Shown here: in pieces, positions 23,251 to 38,220 of the stretch
How the letters are laid out: the number at the start of each line of letters is the position of its first letter
Position numbering within the stretch: the first letter of the stretch is position 1
NCBI GenBank assembly: GCA_016946835.1
Contig: JACVTC010000072.1
Coordinates: forward strand, 735,001 to 799,000
From: Neocallimastix lanati (nom. inval.)
Taxonomy: Eukaryota; Neocallimastigomycota; Neocallimastigomycetes; Neocallimastigales; Neocallimastigaceae
Reading direction: 5' to 3'
DNA length: 64,000 nt
The notes under the pieces: generated by a model
What the model saw: the letters and a program-made list of their open reading frames with translations, nothing else
The model's database searches: none
Told to the model about the DNA's origin: nothing
Translations under genes and position numbers: made by a program

Positions 23251-23543
23251 TCAAGTATTGATCCTAATTAATATACCAATCATTGAAATTATTTCTTGCT
23301 AAAAATTCATTCAAATTTAAACTTAAGTAATCATTAATAAGTAATGATAAAGCATTAATATTAAAAAGCAAATATAAACTATTAGAAAAGTAATGTATAT
23401 TATATTATTATTTAAATTAATGATTAAATTAATTATTAAATTTTAATTATATATAATTTAGTAATATAAATAAATATGTTTTGAATAAGGATTATAATTA
23501 TTAATCAATACAATTAAATAAAAGAAATTATTCAAATAGATTA
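23251..23543. other. AT-rich remnant of the copia leader
   Basis: No gene. Includes GATTCCTAAAGAATC (23239-23253), a small palindrome. It ends at the target site of the intact chromovirus. Confidence 0.5.
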
Positions 23544-23548
23544 AATAC
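23544..23548. repeat. Target-site duplication of gypsy-2, left copy (AATAC)
   Basis: AATAC directly before the TG of the LTR; the same five bases follow the other LTR end at 38233-38237. Confidence 0.85.
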
Positions 23549-24157
23549 TGTAACGAATATTGGAATATCCGTGTTTTAAAGAGTGTAACACAATAGGTAA
23601 GCACTTTTTGATTAATAAGTAATTTGGTTTTTTAAAATATAGTTTTATTAATTAAGAAATTTAAAAATATTAATTATAAAGATTAACTATTGTAATATTT
23701 CGAATTACTTATTAATTAATTCAATAATTAATAAAAACACAATTTTTTTAAAATATTTTTTTTTTTGGCTGCGAAATTCACTCCTATTTATAGTTTTTCA
23801 AAATTTAAATCCATAAAAATTTAAAACCATAAAATCATTAAAAAGTTTCATAAAAATTGATTATTTTCGGTTAAAAAGAATCTAAAAGAAATAATGATAA
23901 AAGATAAATTAAAATAGAATTTCTATCTGATTTGTTTCTATTAATTTCTAAGAATTTCTTTTGTTAATTTTTTCAGAAATTTATACAGAAACAAATACAG
24001 AAACAAATACAGAAATGAAGTATAAAAATTCTTTAAAATTTAAATGATATAAAATTTTAGTAAAGGTGTGAGTCGAACCCTAGTGGTTCAGGCTGAGGTC
24101 ATAGTGACTAACCACTATGCCAGCATTCTAATTTCTAATTTTTTAAGATTCGTTACA
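23549..24157 (-). repeat. Gypsy-2 3' LTR (609 bp)
   Basis: Starts TGTAACGAATATTGG and ends AAGATTCGTTACA on the plus strand. Contains a TATAAATA box on the minus strand (23785-23792) and a tRNA-like segment near its right end. Confidence 0.95.
24065..24125 (-). other. tRNA-like A-box/B-box pair in the gypsy-2 LTR
   Basis: Minus strand: TGGCATAGTGG (24112-24122) fits the Pol III A box and GGTTCGACTC (24070-24079) the B box, about 32 nt apart as in tRNA genes; context CATAGTGGTTAGTCACTATG also forms a 7-bp hairpin. A clean cloverleaf cannot be drawn (the T-arm 3' side and acceptor stem do not pair), so it is not a functional tRNA. It may be a tRNA-derived SINE head captured in the LTR. The other LTR has the same segment at 30066-30126. 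Confidence 0.6.
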
Positions 24158-24172
24158 TGGTCCTCCTCTAGG
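24158..24172 (-). promoter_or_regulatory. Polypurine tract of gypsy-2
   Basis: On the minus strand CTAGAGGAGGACCA directly precedes the TG of the 3' LTR, the position and composition expected for plus-strand priming in reverse transcription. Confidence 0.75.
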
Positions 24173-24378
24173 ATTCGGATGCCAGACGAATCTTTTGCTT
24201 TAAATCTAAACTATTTCTAATTCTAACTTTTATAATAATAAACTATAACTAAAATACTTATAGGAGTGATAATTTAATTAATACATTGAATAATAAAAAT
24301 TACATGAATTTTAAGTTTTAAAAATAAAGTATAAAAATAAAACTATCTAGAATAAATGTTTTTGAATAATATAAAATA

Positions 24379-24411
<33 letters not shown>

Positions 24412-24479
24412 ATCATAAGTTAGAATGATTAATAGTACTTTGATGAAATAAAATTTATTTTTGATTAAATGATTTATAT
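24173..24479. other. Short 3' untranslated part of gypsy-2
   Basis: AT-rich, with a T25 run at 24380-24404. No coding capacity. Confidence 0.6.
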
Positions 24480-29270
<4,791 letters not shown>

Positions 29271-29510
29271 AAAATGGGATTCCTTAACGGGGTTCCAAAA
29301 AAGAATAGTAGTAAATGGGATTCCTTAACGGTGTTCCAAAAATAGTAGTAGAAAATGGGATTCCTTAACGGGGTTCCAAAAAAGAATAGTAGTAAATGGG
29401 ATTCCTTAACGGTGTTCCAAAAATAGTAGTAGAAAATGGGATTCCTTAACGGGGTTCCAAAAATAGTAGTAGAAAATGGGATTCCTTAACGGGGTTCCAA
29501 AAAGAGTAAA
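29271..29510 (-). repeat. Leader minisatellite of gypsy-2, six 40-41-bp units
   Basis: GGGATTCCTTAACGG recurs at 29276, 29317, 29357, 29398, 29438 and 29478. Unit: AAAATGGGATTCCTTAACGG + GGTTCCAAAAATAGTAGTAG. Two variants (with AAAGAA; GTGTTCC versus GGGTTCC) alternate before homogenising. Confidence 0.9.
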
Positions 29511-29785
29511 AGTGCAAAGGTATTGTGCTTAGTTTAGTGGTGTTTTTATTGTAACGAATATTGGAATATCCGTGTTTTAAAGAGTGTAACACAATAGGTA
29601 AGCACTTTTTGATTAATAAGTAATTTGGTTTTTTAAAATATAGTTTTATTAATTAAGAAATTTAAAAATATTAATTATAAAGATTAACTATTGTAATATT
29701 TCGAATTACTTATTAATTAATTCAATAATTAATAAAAACACAATTTTTTTAAAATATTTTTTTTTTTGGCTGCGAAATTCACTCC

Positions 29786-29793
29786 TATTTATA
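29786..29793 (-). promoter_or_regulatory. TATA box in the gypsy-2 5' LTR
   Basis: CTATAAATAGG on the minus strand, a near-ideal TATA element within the LTR and upstream of gag. The LTR promoter is now cut off from part of its upstream DNA by gypsy-3, only 12 bp of LTR being displaced. Confidence 0.65.
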
Positions 29794-30142
29794 GTTTTTC
29801 AAAATTTAAATCCATAAAAATTTAAAACCATAAAATCATTAAAAAGTTTCATAAAAATTGATTATTTTCGGTTAAAAAGAATCTAAAAGAAATAATGATA
29901 AAAGATAAATTAAAATAGAATTTCTATCTGATTTGTTTCTATTAATTTCTAAGAATTTCTTTTGTTAATTTTTTCAGAAATTTATACAGAAACAAATACA
30001 GAAACAAATACAGAAATGAAGTATAAAAATTCTTTAAAATTTAAATGATATAAAATTTTAGTAAAGGTGTGAGTCGAACCCTAGTGGTTCAGGCTGAGGT
30101 CATAGTGACTAACCACTATGCCAGCATTCTAATTTCTAATTT

Positions 30143-30146
30143 TTTA
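30143..30146. repeat. Target-site duplication of gypsy-3, left copy (TTTA)
   Basis: TTTA before the LTR and again at 38217-38220; removing one copy together with the element restores an LTR identical to 23549-24157. A 4-bp duplication, short of the 5 bp usual in Ty3/gypsy. Confidence 0.75.
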
Positions 30147-30639
30147 TGATAAGAATGTACTAAATAATGCATTCTTAATTAAATCTACGATTTATTTCTA
30201 ATACATTATGTGTACATTATTATTTTTGTACTTTAATAAATTTTTAAATTCAAAGATTAAAAATTAGATCAAAAATTATATTAAACTTTATAATTTTTAT
30301 ATTAAATCTTATATTAATAGTAATATTTTTATATATTTAAAACTTATATTAACAATATTAATAATAAATCTTATTTTTTTATTTTTATATTAATAATGAA
30401 AATTTGTATTAATAATATTTTTATATATTGATAATTAAAAATTTATATATTATATTTTAACTTTTATTATAAAATTTTATATCGAAATGTTTTATTTTAT
30501 ATTGAAAAATATTTTATTTTATTAAAAACCTTTATATTAGAATAGTATTTTTATTTTTATTTGAATATTTTAACAGATTGTAATAAAAATTATAGCCAAT
30601 TAAATAAATTCTTATTAGTAATATTTTAGATAGATTATA

Positions 30640-30689
<50 letters not shown>

Positions 30690-31002
30690 GTTTTATTAAT
30701 ATTATAAATGTATTTTATTTATATTGTTATAATTAAATTTTATATAATTGATTATAAAAATCAATTTAAATTTAATAGTTTTTATAAAAAAAAAAAATAA
30801 AAATAAAATGTAATTTAGTGGCAAGAACAACTTTTATGCCTTGAAAAAAAAGTATAAATAGTTGTAAATTTTGCTACTAATTTTTAAAAATCATCAAGTA
30901 AAATTAATAAAATAAATTTATAAATAAAAATAATAAATAAAAAAAAAAATAAAATTTGTGTTTCTTTACTTTATTTTTATTTAATTCTCTAAAACCTTAA
31001 CA
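30147..31002 (+). repeat. Gypsy-3 5' LTR (856 bp)
   Basis: Carries an A46 run (30641-30686) and a TATAAATA box at 30853-30860 followed by GTTGTAAATTTTGCTACTAA, where transcription probably starts. Confidence 0.95.
30853..30860 (+). promoter_or_regulatory. TATA box of gypsy-3
   Basis: AGTATAAATAG in the 5' LTR, about 150 bp before its end; same in the 3' LTR at 38066-38073. GTGGCAAGAACAAC upstream is one of few non-AT-rich parts of the LTR. Confidence 0.65.
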
Positions 31003-31008
31003 TTTATA

Positions 31009-31025
31009 TGGTGGAGATATCGGGG
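31009..31025 (+). promoter_or_regulatory. Primer-binding site candidate of gypsy-3
   Basis: TGGTGGAGATATCGGGG starts with the TGG complementary to a tRNA CCA end and lies 6 bp after the LTR. Which tRNA it fits cannot be settled without the tRNA set. Confidence 0.6.
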
Positions 31026-31262
31026 AATTAAATAGAAATAATAGTAAATAACATAGATTTTTTTTTTAATTTTTTTTTATTTTATATTGATAAACAAGTA
31101 AGTCGTTAATCCTTTGATTAACCTATGGCGCTTGTTTGATATATATATAAAAAAAATTTTTTTTAAATAAGTAAAATTAAGATTCAAAAAAAAAAAAAAA
31201 ATTTTGTAAAATTATAACAAGGAGCGGATAGAGCTCATACACAGTGTATTCTCAGATAGCAA

Positions 31263-31308
31263 CAAATTAACTCTATTCATAGTAGGTTATTGAATAGTAG
31301 TTAATTTG
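31263..31308 (+). other. Stable stem-loop in the gypsy-3 leader
   Basis: CAAATTAACT-C-TATTCA pairs with TGAATAG-T-AGTTAATTTG: 10 + 6-7 base pairs around a small bulge, loop TAGTAGGTTAT. About 240 nt from the primer site, the place where packaging or dimerisation signals often lie. Confidence 0.7.
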
Positions 31309-32032
31309 GAGATTAATTGGAAAGTAGACGAAGGTATTTGGTTACCGACCCGGTAATAATAGTTCAGCCTTCAACGTTTCAACACACGAAGGTGCGGGTA
31401 CTTTCCAAGCACTGGCGAATAAGGAGCTTACGTCACCGAAGGCGTAAGATTGTTTTTTTTATATATATTTTTTTTACTTTTCTTTGTGCTAGTTATAAGG
31501 CACTTTATTATATAAAGTATCAGACTTTGGCTAACTTCGCCATTTAAATTTTTTTTATTTTTTTTTTATTACTGATACTTTATTTGTTTAATAATTCCTG
31601 TAAAAGAATCTTAATTTACTTTGAAAATATTGTGTTTTTAGTTAATTTTTATTAGTTAATAAAAATATTATTGAATACTTTTAAAATTTTTTTTTATTCC
31701 GTACATAGATTATCGGATTAAGTTTATCCTACATAGTAATTGGGCTAGTGGGCTCTGAACTGCTATATTTTATATTGAATATAGTAATCGTGGCACACGC
31801 GTGGCATGACACCATTAGGTAAGCTGCACGTCAGACAGTGTGTACTATCAGATTGTACGACAATAAAGATTATTTTTTTGTATTTAATAATTATAATTAA
31901 TTAATAATTTTATTAGCTATAACAATACAATATTTATCGTTTAAAAAGAAAAATTTTTGAAAGGTGAAAATAACAAATAAAACTTTGCTTCTAAATTTAT
32001 TACTACAAATATACTAAATTACAAAATTCAAG

Positions 32033-32265
32033 TGGTCGATAAAGATTTCGAGCTTGAAAAATATTCTATTAAGTTGTCGATAAAGATTTCGAACTTAAAA
32101 TTATTTCATTGAATTGTCGATAAAGATTTCGAACTTAAAATTATTCTATTAAATTGTCGATAAAGATTTCGAACTAAAAATTATTCTTAATAAAGTAGTC
32201 GAAAAGAACCTCGTGCTTTATAATTTCTACTAAGTTGTCGATAAAGATTTCGAGCTTATATCTAC
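32033..32265 (+). repeat. Leader minisatellite of gypsy-3 (GTCGATAAAGATTTCGA)
   Basis: GTCGATAAAGATTTCGARCTT occurs five times cleanly and once degenerate (GTCGAAAAGAACCTCGTGCT), at spacings of about 40 bp. Each unit contains TCGA...TCGA dyads. Confidence 0.85.
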
Positions 32266-32432
32266 TAAAGAAAGCAAATAAAATTATTATTTTCAAAAGT
32301 TACTAAAATATATTGTTTTAAAAATTGATTCGATATTAAATTACCTATTAAATTATATTTTTAAAGTTGTATTTCCAAATTTATTCTTATTTAATCACCT
32401 CATTAATATACAACAAGAAATATTTAAACAAA

Positions 32433-33344
32433 ATGTCCAAGGAAACAACTTTGAGCTTTAAAGAATTGAAAAAAGAATTAAGAGATATTGTGAAACTTAG
32501 CAAGGACAATTTAGATATTAAGTCCTGGGCTACTGAATTAAAACTTTGGATCAAGATACAAGGTATTACAGATCCAGAAACAATATTTAATGCTTGTTTA
32601 CTTACCAGCTCTGGTGAAGTACAACGCGTTATTGAAGATTTGGGAGAAGATAGTGATGATGAAAGTGATGATTCATCAGATGAAGAAGAAGAAGATGATG
32701 AAGAAGAAAATGTTGATGATGATATTAAATTTCCTTCTCTTGGAAAAATTATTTCAAGTCTTGAAAATTTTTACGGTATTAAAGAAGACCAAAATTTACT
32801 TCTTAAAGAACTTCGTGCAATGCGAATTAAAAGAAACGAAAAGATTAAAGACTTTAATGTAAGATATAGAACTTTGTACACTAAACTTGATAAAAAGAGA
32901 AGAAAGCGCATTGGTGTACTAGATTATATTGATTCTATTCAAAATAATTATGAAGCCTGGAAGAAATTATCCCTTAAAGATGATATAAGTATGGAGAAAG
33001 CTTTCAAAATTGCCGAGAAAGTAGATAGACTTTCTGTAAGGAACAATAATATTAATACCTATAATGTTAATAATTCCCAGCATAATCAAAATAATCAAAA
33101 CAGTACTACTTCAAGACTTTATCCTAAAAGAAGAAACGAAACTTTCCAAACAAGTCAAACAAATAATAAACTGAAACCTCAAGATATTATAGAAGAATCA
33201 ACCCAGAAAATGAGAAATTTATCTGTTAAAACTTGTTTCTTCTGTAAGGAAGAAGGTCATTACTCATACTATTGCCCTCAATTAAATAAGATTATGGAAA
33301 AAAATAAAAAAGAAATATATTCCAAAAAGTCTTTAAACTTCTAA
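32433..33344 (+). CDS. Gag of gypsy-3
   Basis: 303 residues from ATG (MSKETTLSF). A capsid-like helical region follows an N-terminal Lys/Glu-rich part; a very acidic tract (about residues 73-98: DSDDESDDSSDEEEEDDEEE) is inserted before the FYGIKEDQNLLLKELRAMRI segment typical of retrotransposon gag; a Asn/Gln-rich linker precedes one CCHC knuckle, CFFCKEEGHYSYYC (C-x2-C-x4-H-x4-C), near residue 269. It ends LNF-stop, and the last codons TTA AAC are part of the frameshift site. Role: forms the virus-like particle and binds element RNA. I take the ATG at 32433 because no ATG lies upstream in frame. Confidence 0.88.
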   Translation: MSKETTLSFKELKKELRDIVKLSKDNLDIKSWATELKLWIKIQGITDPETIFNACLLTSSGEVQRVIEDLGEDSDDESDDSSDEEEEDDEEENVDDDIKFPSLGKIISSLENFYGIKEDQNLLLKELRAMRIKRNEKIKDFNVRYRTLYTKLDKKRRKRIGVLDYIDSIQNNYEAWKKLSLKDDISMEKAFKIAEKVDRLSVRNNNINTYNVNNSQHNQNNQNSTTSRLYPKRRNETFQTSQTNNKLKPQDIIEESTQKMRNLSVKTCFFCKEEGHYSYYCPQLNKIMEKNKKEIYSKKSLNF

Positions 33345-33384
33345 ATGGGAGCAGAAGCACTCCCAATGACAAAACAATAGCTTC
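33332..33384 (+). promoter_or_regulatory. Programmed -1 ribosomal frameshift signal between gag and pol
   Basis: Slippery heptamer T TTA AAC (33332-33338) in exact X-XXY-YYZ phase with gag, seven nt spacer containing the gag stop TAA (33342-33344), stem 1 TGGGAG/CTCCCA (33346-33351 with 33360-33365), and loop bases GAAGC (33354-33358) complementary to GCTTC (33380-33384), giving an H-type pseudoknot. Slipping back one base enters the pol frame, which is open from 33308 on. Confidence 0.85.
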
Positions 33385-36300
33385 ATTAAATAATTTACAA
33401 AATAATACTTTTACTAAGAATACTCCAATTGATAATAATTCCTTTAATGAAGAATCTGAAGAATCTGATTTTAGTGACACAACTGAAAGTGAGGATGATA
33501 TCATTATAAATGCTATAAAAAGAAAAATGAATGATAATAACAGCGAAAAAGAAGAAAATAATTCCAAGAAAGTACATAAAAGTTTAAAAGATAATCCACG
33601 TCCTTTCGCAACTCCTGCTTTAAGAAAGAAGAAAGAAAATGAGCTACATAATAAACCAAATAAAGTTTATAAAAATCAAATACTTCCTTCAATTTTAACT
33701 CAACCAAATATTAACAAAGAAAAACAAAAAGAAAAGGAATTAAGAAATATAACAAGAGTAAGAGAAAGTAAAGAAGAAAACAACAATTATTCATCAAAAG
33801 GAAAGGAAAAAGTTGAATCTGAAGATATACTTGTAATCGATAATGAAATAGAAGATCTAGAAATGAATAAAGATAATCAACAAAATAAAACTAATACTTT
33901 GGAAAAATTAATTTCAACAAAAACTAAAGAAACTAATAATGGAAATACTCAGTTAGTAAAAAGGAATATCAAAATGATGAATAATAAAGAACCTTACAAT
34001 ATTATGGATGATTTAAATAATCTTAAATCCAGTATTACGATAGGTCAACTCTTGAATGCATGTCCGAAAATTCGTTCACAATTAACTCAAGGTTTAAAGT
34101 TAGAAAAATCTAAAATAATTGGAACTGTAGACAATGTAATAGCACGAACTTTATTAGTGAATAACTATGATCATAGCTACATAAGTAAAAGTAATGAGGT
34201 AGCCGAAGAAGACTTAGCAATGGTTGATGCAAGTGTTGACGGAGTACTAGGAAAACTTTTAATTGATTCTTGTAGTAACCTAAGCATCGTTACTAAGCAG
34301 TATTTTGATAAATTACCTGGTGAATATGAAACAGTTGGAAAAAGTCGTGGAAGAATCCAACTAGCAACACAAGATGAAGAATACTCGGAAGGAATTATTG
34401 TTCGATTACCAGTAAAAATTAATAATTATGAATTTAATGCGGACTTTAGAATTATTGAGAAAGAAGACTCATTTTATGATATGTTAATAAACTTTAAAAC
34501 TCAAATCGATCATTGTTTATTTATTCATCCAACCTTAAACAGTCTATGTAAACTTTTGTCAGAAAGTGAATACGAAGAAATAGCTAAAATAAATAATCAA
34601 TATTATGATGAAGAAAGTATAATCTGCACTATTAGAAAAGTTGAAGAAACGAATAATGAAAAGGAAATTATAAAGGAATTAACTCCAATGGAATTTATTG
34701 AGAGTGATGAATTTTTAAGTACCTTAAATAAAGATTATAAAGAACAAATTATTAAAATTCTCAAAGAAATGATTGACATAGTTGCCACTTCAACAGAAGA
34801 ACTAACTCCTTCTAAACTTTCACCACATAAGATCCGTTTGAAAGCAAATGCAAAGCCAGTAAAATTAAGAAGTTATAGGTTAACTAAATTAAAATCAGAT
34901 ATCTTAAAAGAAGAACTTACAAAGCTTATTAAGAAAGGATTGATAGAACCATCCTGTTCAGAATGGTCATCTCCAGTAGTACTCATTCTAAAACACAATG
35001 GAAAGTGGCGCTTGTGCATTGACTACCGAAAAGTCAATGATATGACAGAAAAAGATTCTTATTCAGTTCCATATATAGATGAAATTTTTGATAGTCTCGG
35101 AGGAGCTAAAATATTTACAACTCTTGATTTATTTTCTGGTTTTCACCAAATCTTAATGGATGAAGAAAGCGTTGAAGTAACCACTTTCACTACTAAGTTT
35201 GGAAATTATCAATTTAAGGTTATGCCTTTTGGACTTACTGGAGCTCCCTCAACCTTCCAAAGAGAAATGAATAAAATTTTATTCCCTTTTATTGGTGAAT
35301 TTGTTTATGTATTTATTGATGATGTTTTGATCTATTCAAAAAGTATCGAAGAACATTTAATTCATATTAAACAAGTATTAGAAGTATTTAAAGAAAACAA
35401 GTTAAAAATTAATATTGAAAAGTGCCATTTTCTTCAAACTGAAGTTGATGTATTAGGTCACAAACTTACTACTAAAGGATTAAGTCCCATGGAAAGTAAG
35501 ATAACAGCTATTAAGAAGTGGGAAGCCCCTTCATCACTTCATGAATTAAGATCATTTTTAGGAGCAGTGGGATATTATCGTGATTTTATTCCTAAATATG
35601 CTCAAATTACCTCACCTTTATGTAAATTATTGAAAAAGAATACCAAATATGAATGGAATAAAGAACAACAAGAAAGCTTTGAACTCCTAAAAGAAAAATT
35701 AATCAATGCACCTATTCTAAAATTTCCGTCATTTGACAAACCTTTTATCATTAGAACTGATGCTTCGTATAATGGAATTGGTGGAGTTCTTTTACAAAAA
35801 GAAGAAGAAACCGGTAAGGAGCATCCAATACACTTTATAAGTAGAAGTTTAAAGAAAGCTGAAAAGAATTATGGTATTACCGATTTAGAAGGAACCGCTT
35901 TGTTTTACTGTATGACTAAATTTAAATCTTATATTGAAGGAAATCCATTACCTACAACTATTTACACAGATCATAAACCATTAGTTGGTTTATTTAAGAA
36001 TAAAGAACCTTTGAATGCAAGGCAAACAAGATGGTGTCTAACCGCTAGTATGCTCGGAATTAATATAAAATATGAATCAGGCAAAAAGAATGTGTTAGCT
36101 GATGCTCTTTCAAGAATGAAAAGTAAGGAAGAGAGAAAGATATTATTAACAAAAATTACTAATGGAAATAATGAAGAATTATTATCTAAAGTTATAAAGG
36201 AATTTATTAATGAAAAGTTTACTGTTATTGATGGTGAAGATTATTTTATCGACAATGGAAATTATAGAAAATTAATAACGGACGAAAATGAAAGGTTTAA

Positions 36301-37342
36301 ATTAATTTTAGAAGCTCATAATATTGGCCACGAAGGATATTACAAAACATATCAAAGACTTAAGAAAAACTTTTATTGGAATCATATGATTAAAGATATC
36401 AAAAGAATTGTTAGTAATTGTGAAAAATGCCAGTTAAATCGTCCTCAACCATATCCAGAACCAACCGAAAACCATCCAACTAAAGTGGAGGGTCCCTTTG
36501 TGCATTTAGGATTAGATATTATAGGACCGTTACCAAAAACAAGAAATAATAATCAATATATTATAGTAACTGTTGATTACTTTACCAAATGGGTTGAAGC
36601 CGAACCCACTGAAAACATAACTTCCTCTGATATAATTAAATTTTTAATAAACGTTTTTGCAAGACATGGTGTGCCTCAAGTTATTACTACAGATAATGGA
36701 GTCCAATTCACTTCTGATATGACTAAAATCTTTCTTGATCTTTATGATGTTTATGTAAAATTCATAGCTACCTATCACCCTGAATCCAATGGTCTCACTG
36801 AAAACCGAAATAAAGAAATTGGAAAATTACTTCGTTTATTAGGAAGGAAAAATCAAGATTGGGATGAAGTTTTACCTTCTGCTTTATGGGCACTTCGAAC
36901 TACCAAAAACACAGCTACTGGACATTCTAGTTTTGAATTAGTATATGGAAGAGAAGACCAACAGCCTTATGATATAGCCATAAGAACAATTGAAAATGCA
37001 GGTAAATCATATGATGAAATCTTAATGGAAAAATTTGTTCGTCATTATCAATGGACTAGAGAAGCATGCGAAAATGTGAAGAATGCTAACAAGTATTGGG
37101 CAACAAGACGAGAAGAACAAATAAGTATGAAAAAAGGAAAAGAATTAAAAGCTGGTGATCTTGTTCTTGTTAGAAACTTTAGCCGCACTAAGCTAGAACC
37201 ATATTACAATGGACCATTTAAAATTTTAAAAATTCAATTCAACACGGCAACCTTAATCGATCAGAAAACTGGGAAACAACTCGATAGGAATGTTCATTTT
37301 AAAAATTTAGTAAAGTTTAACTCCGCTTACAGAGAAGCTTGA
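33339..37342 (+). CDS. Pol of gypsy-3 (protease, RT, RNase H, integrase), read by -1 frameshift
   Basis: About 1335 residues after the slip; the first ATG at 33527 is unlikely to be the start because the frame is open back to 33308. A long charged, Asn/Lys-rich linker leads to a retropepsin-like domain (GKLLIDSCSNLSIV, ~34250): the third active-site residue is Cys where DTG/DSG has Gly. RT has CIDYRKVND, MPFGLTGAPSTF and VFIDDVLIYS (~35305-35340), with Phe in place of the usual Tyr of YxDD. RNase H: RTDASYNGIGG (~35755), YTDHKPL. Integrase: H...H of HNIGHEGYY with C-x2-C in CEKCQ (~36315-36430), and DDE in GLDIIGPLP, TTDNGVQFTS and SNGLTENRNK. No chromodomain; ends ...NLVKFNSAYREA. Frame intact, so potentially functional. 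Confidence 0.92.
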
Positions 37343-37360
37343 GTCTTCGTCGGGGCATCT

Positions 37361-37847
37361 TGATAAGAATGTACTAAATAATGCATTCTTAATTAAATCT
37401 ACGATTTATTTCTAATACATTATGTGTACATTATTATTTTTGTACTTTAATAAATTTTTAAATTCAAAGATTAAAAATTAGATCAAAAATTATATTAAAC
37501 TTTATAATTTTTATATTAAATCTTATATTAATAGTAATATTTTTATATATTTAAAACTTATATTAACAATATTAATAATAAATCTTATTTTTTTATTTTT
37601 ATATTAATAATGAAAATTTGTATTAATAATATTTTTATATATTGATAATTAAAAATTTATATATTATATTTTAACTTTTATTATAAAATTTTATATCGAA
37701 ATGTTTTATTTTATATTGAAAAATATTTTATTTTATTAAAAACCTTTATATTAGAATAGTATTTTTATTTTTATTTGAATATTTTAACAGATTGTAATAA
37801 AAATTATAGCCAATTAAATAAATTCTTATTAGTAATATTTTAGATAG

Positions 37848-37902
<55 letters not shown>

Positions 37903-38216
37903 GTTTTATTAATATTATAAATGTATTTTATTTATATTGTTATAATTAAATTTTATATAATTGATTATAAAAATCAATTTAAATTTAATAGTTTTTATAA
38001 AAAAAAAAAATAAAAATAAAATGTAATTTAGTGGCAAGAACAACTTTTATGCCTTGAAAAAAAAGTATAAATAGTTGTAAATTTTGCTACTAATTTTTAA
38101 AAATCATCAAGTAAAATTAATAAAATAAATTTATAAATAAAAATAATAAATAAAAAAAAAAAATAAAATTTGTGTTTCTTTACTTTATTTTTATTTAATT
38201 CTCTAAAACCTTAACA
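37361..38216 (+). repeat. Gypsy-3 3' LTR (856 bp)
   Basis: Nearly identical to 30147-31002. Preceded by CGTCGGGGCATCT, a weak purine tract at best. Confidence 0.95.
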
Positions 38217-38220
38217 TTTA

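Larger units (their letters stand above)
29550..30146 (-). repeat. Gypsy-2 5' LTR, main part (597 of 609 bp)
   Basis: Same sequence as 23549-24145. It stops at ...AATTTTTTA where gypsy-3 starts; the last 12 bases, AGATTCGTTACA, are at 38221-38232. TATAAATA on the minus strand at 29786-29793, tRNA-like segment at 30066-30126. Confidence 0.95.
31026..32432 (+). other. Long untranslated leader of gypsy-3
   Basis: About 1.4 kb between primer site and gag, unusually long. The section 31200-31460 and the patch 31735-31860 (GGCACACGCGTGGCATGACA) are much less AT-rich than the rest, suggesting structured RNA. It contains the hairpin and the 38-40-bp repeats listed separately. Short open frames exist but none resembles a protein. 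Confidence 0.6.
30147..38216 (+). mobile_element. Intact Ty3/gypsy element (gypsy-3) inserted in the gypsy-2 5' LTR
   Basis: LTRs 30147-31002 and 37361-38216, both 856 bp, TGATAAGAAT...CCTTAACA, differing only in homopolymer-run lengths as far as I can see. Primer-binding site candidate TGGTGGAGATATCGGGG six bases inside. Long structured leader, gag, -1 frameshift signal, pol (PR-RT-RH-IN), no chromodomain. Opposite in direction to its host element. All frames intact, so probably active recently. Confidence 0.93.

Noticed and set aside
24065-24125. tRNA gene
   Set aside because: Promoter boxes fit, but acceptor stem and T-arm do not pair; kept only as a tRNA-like segment.
31317-31547. Small open frame in the gypsy-3 leader
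   Set aside because: No ATG-conserved start context or family; more likely structured leader RNA.
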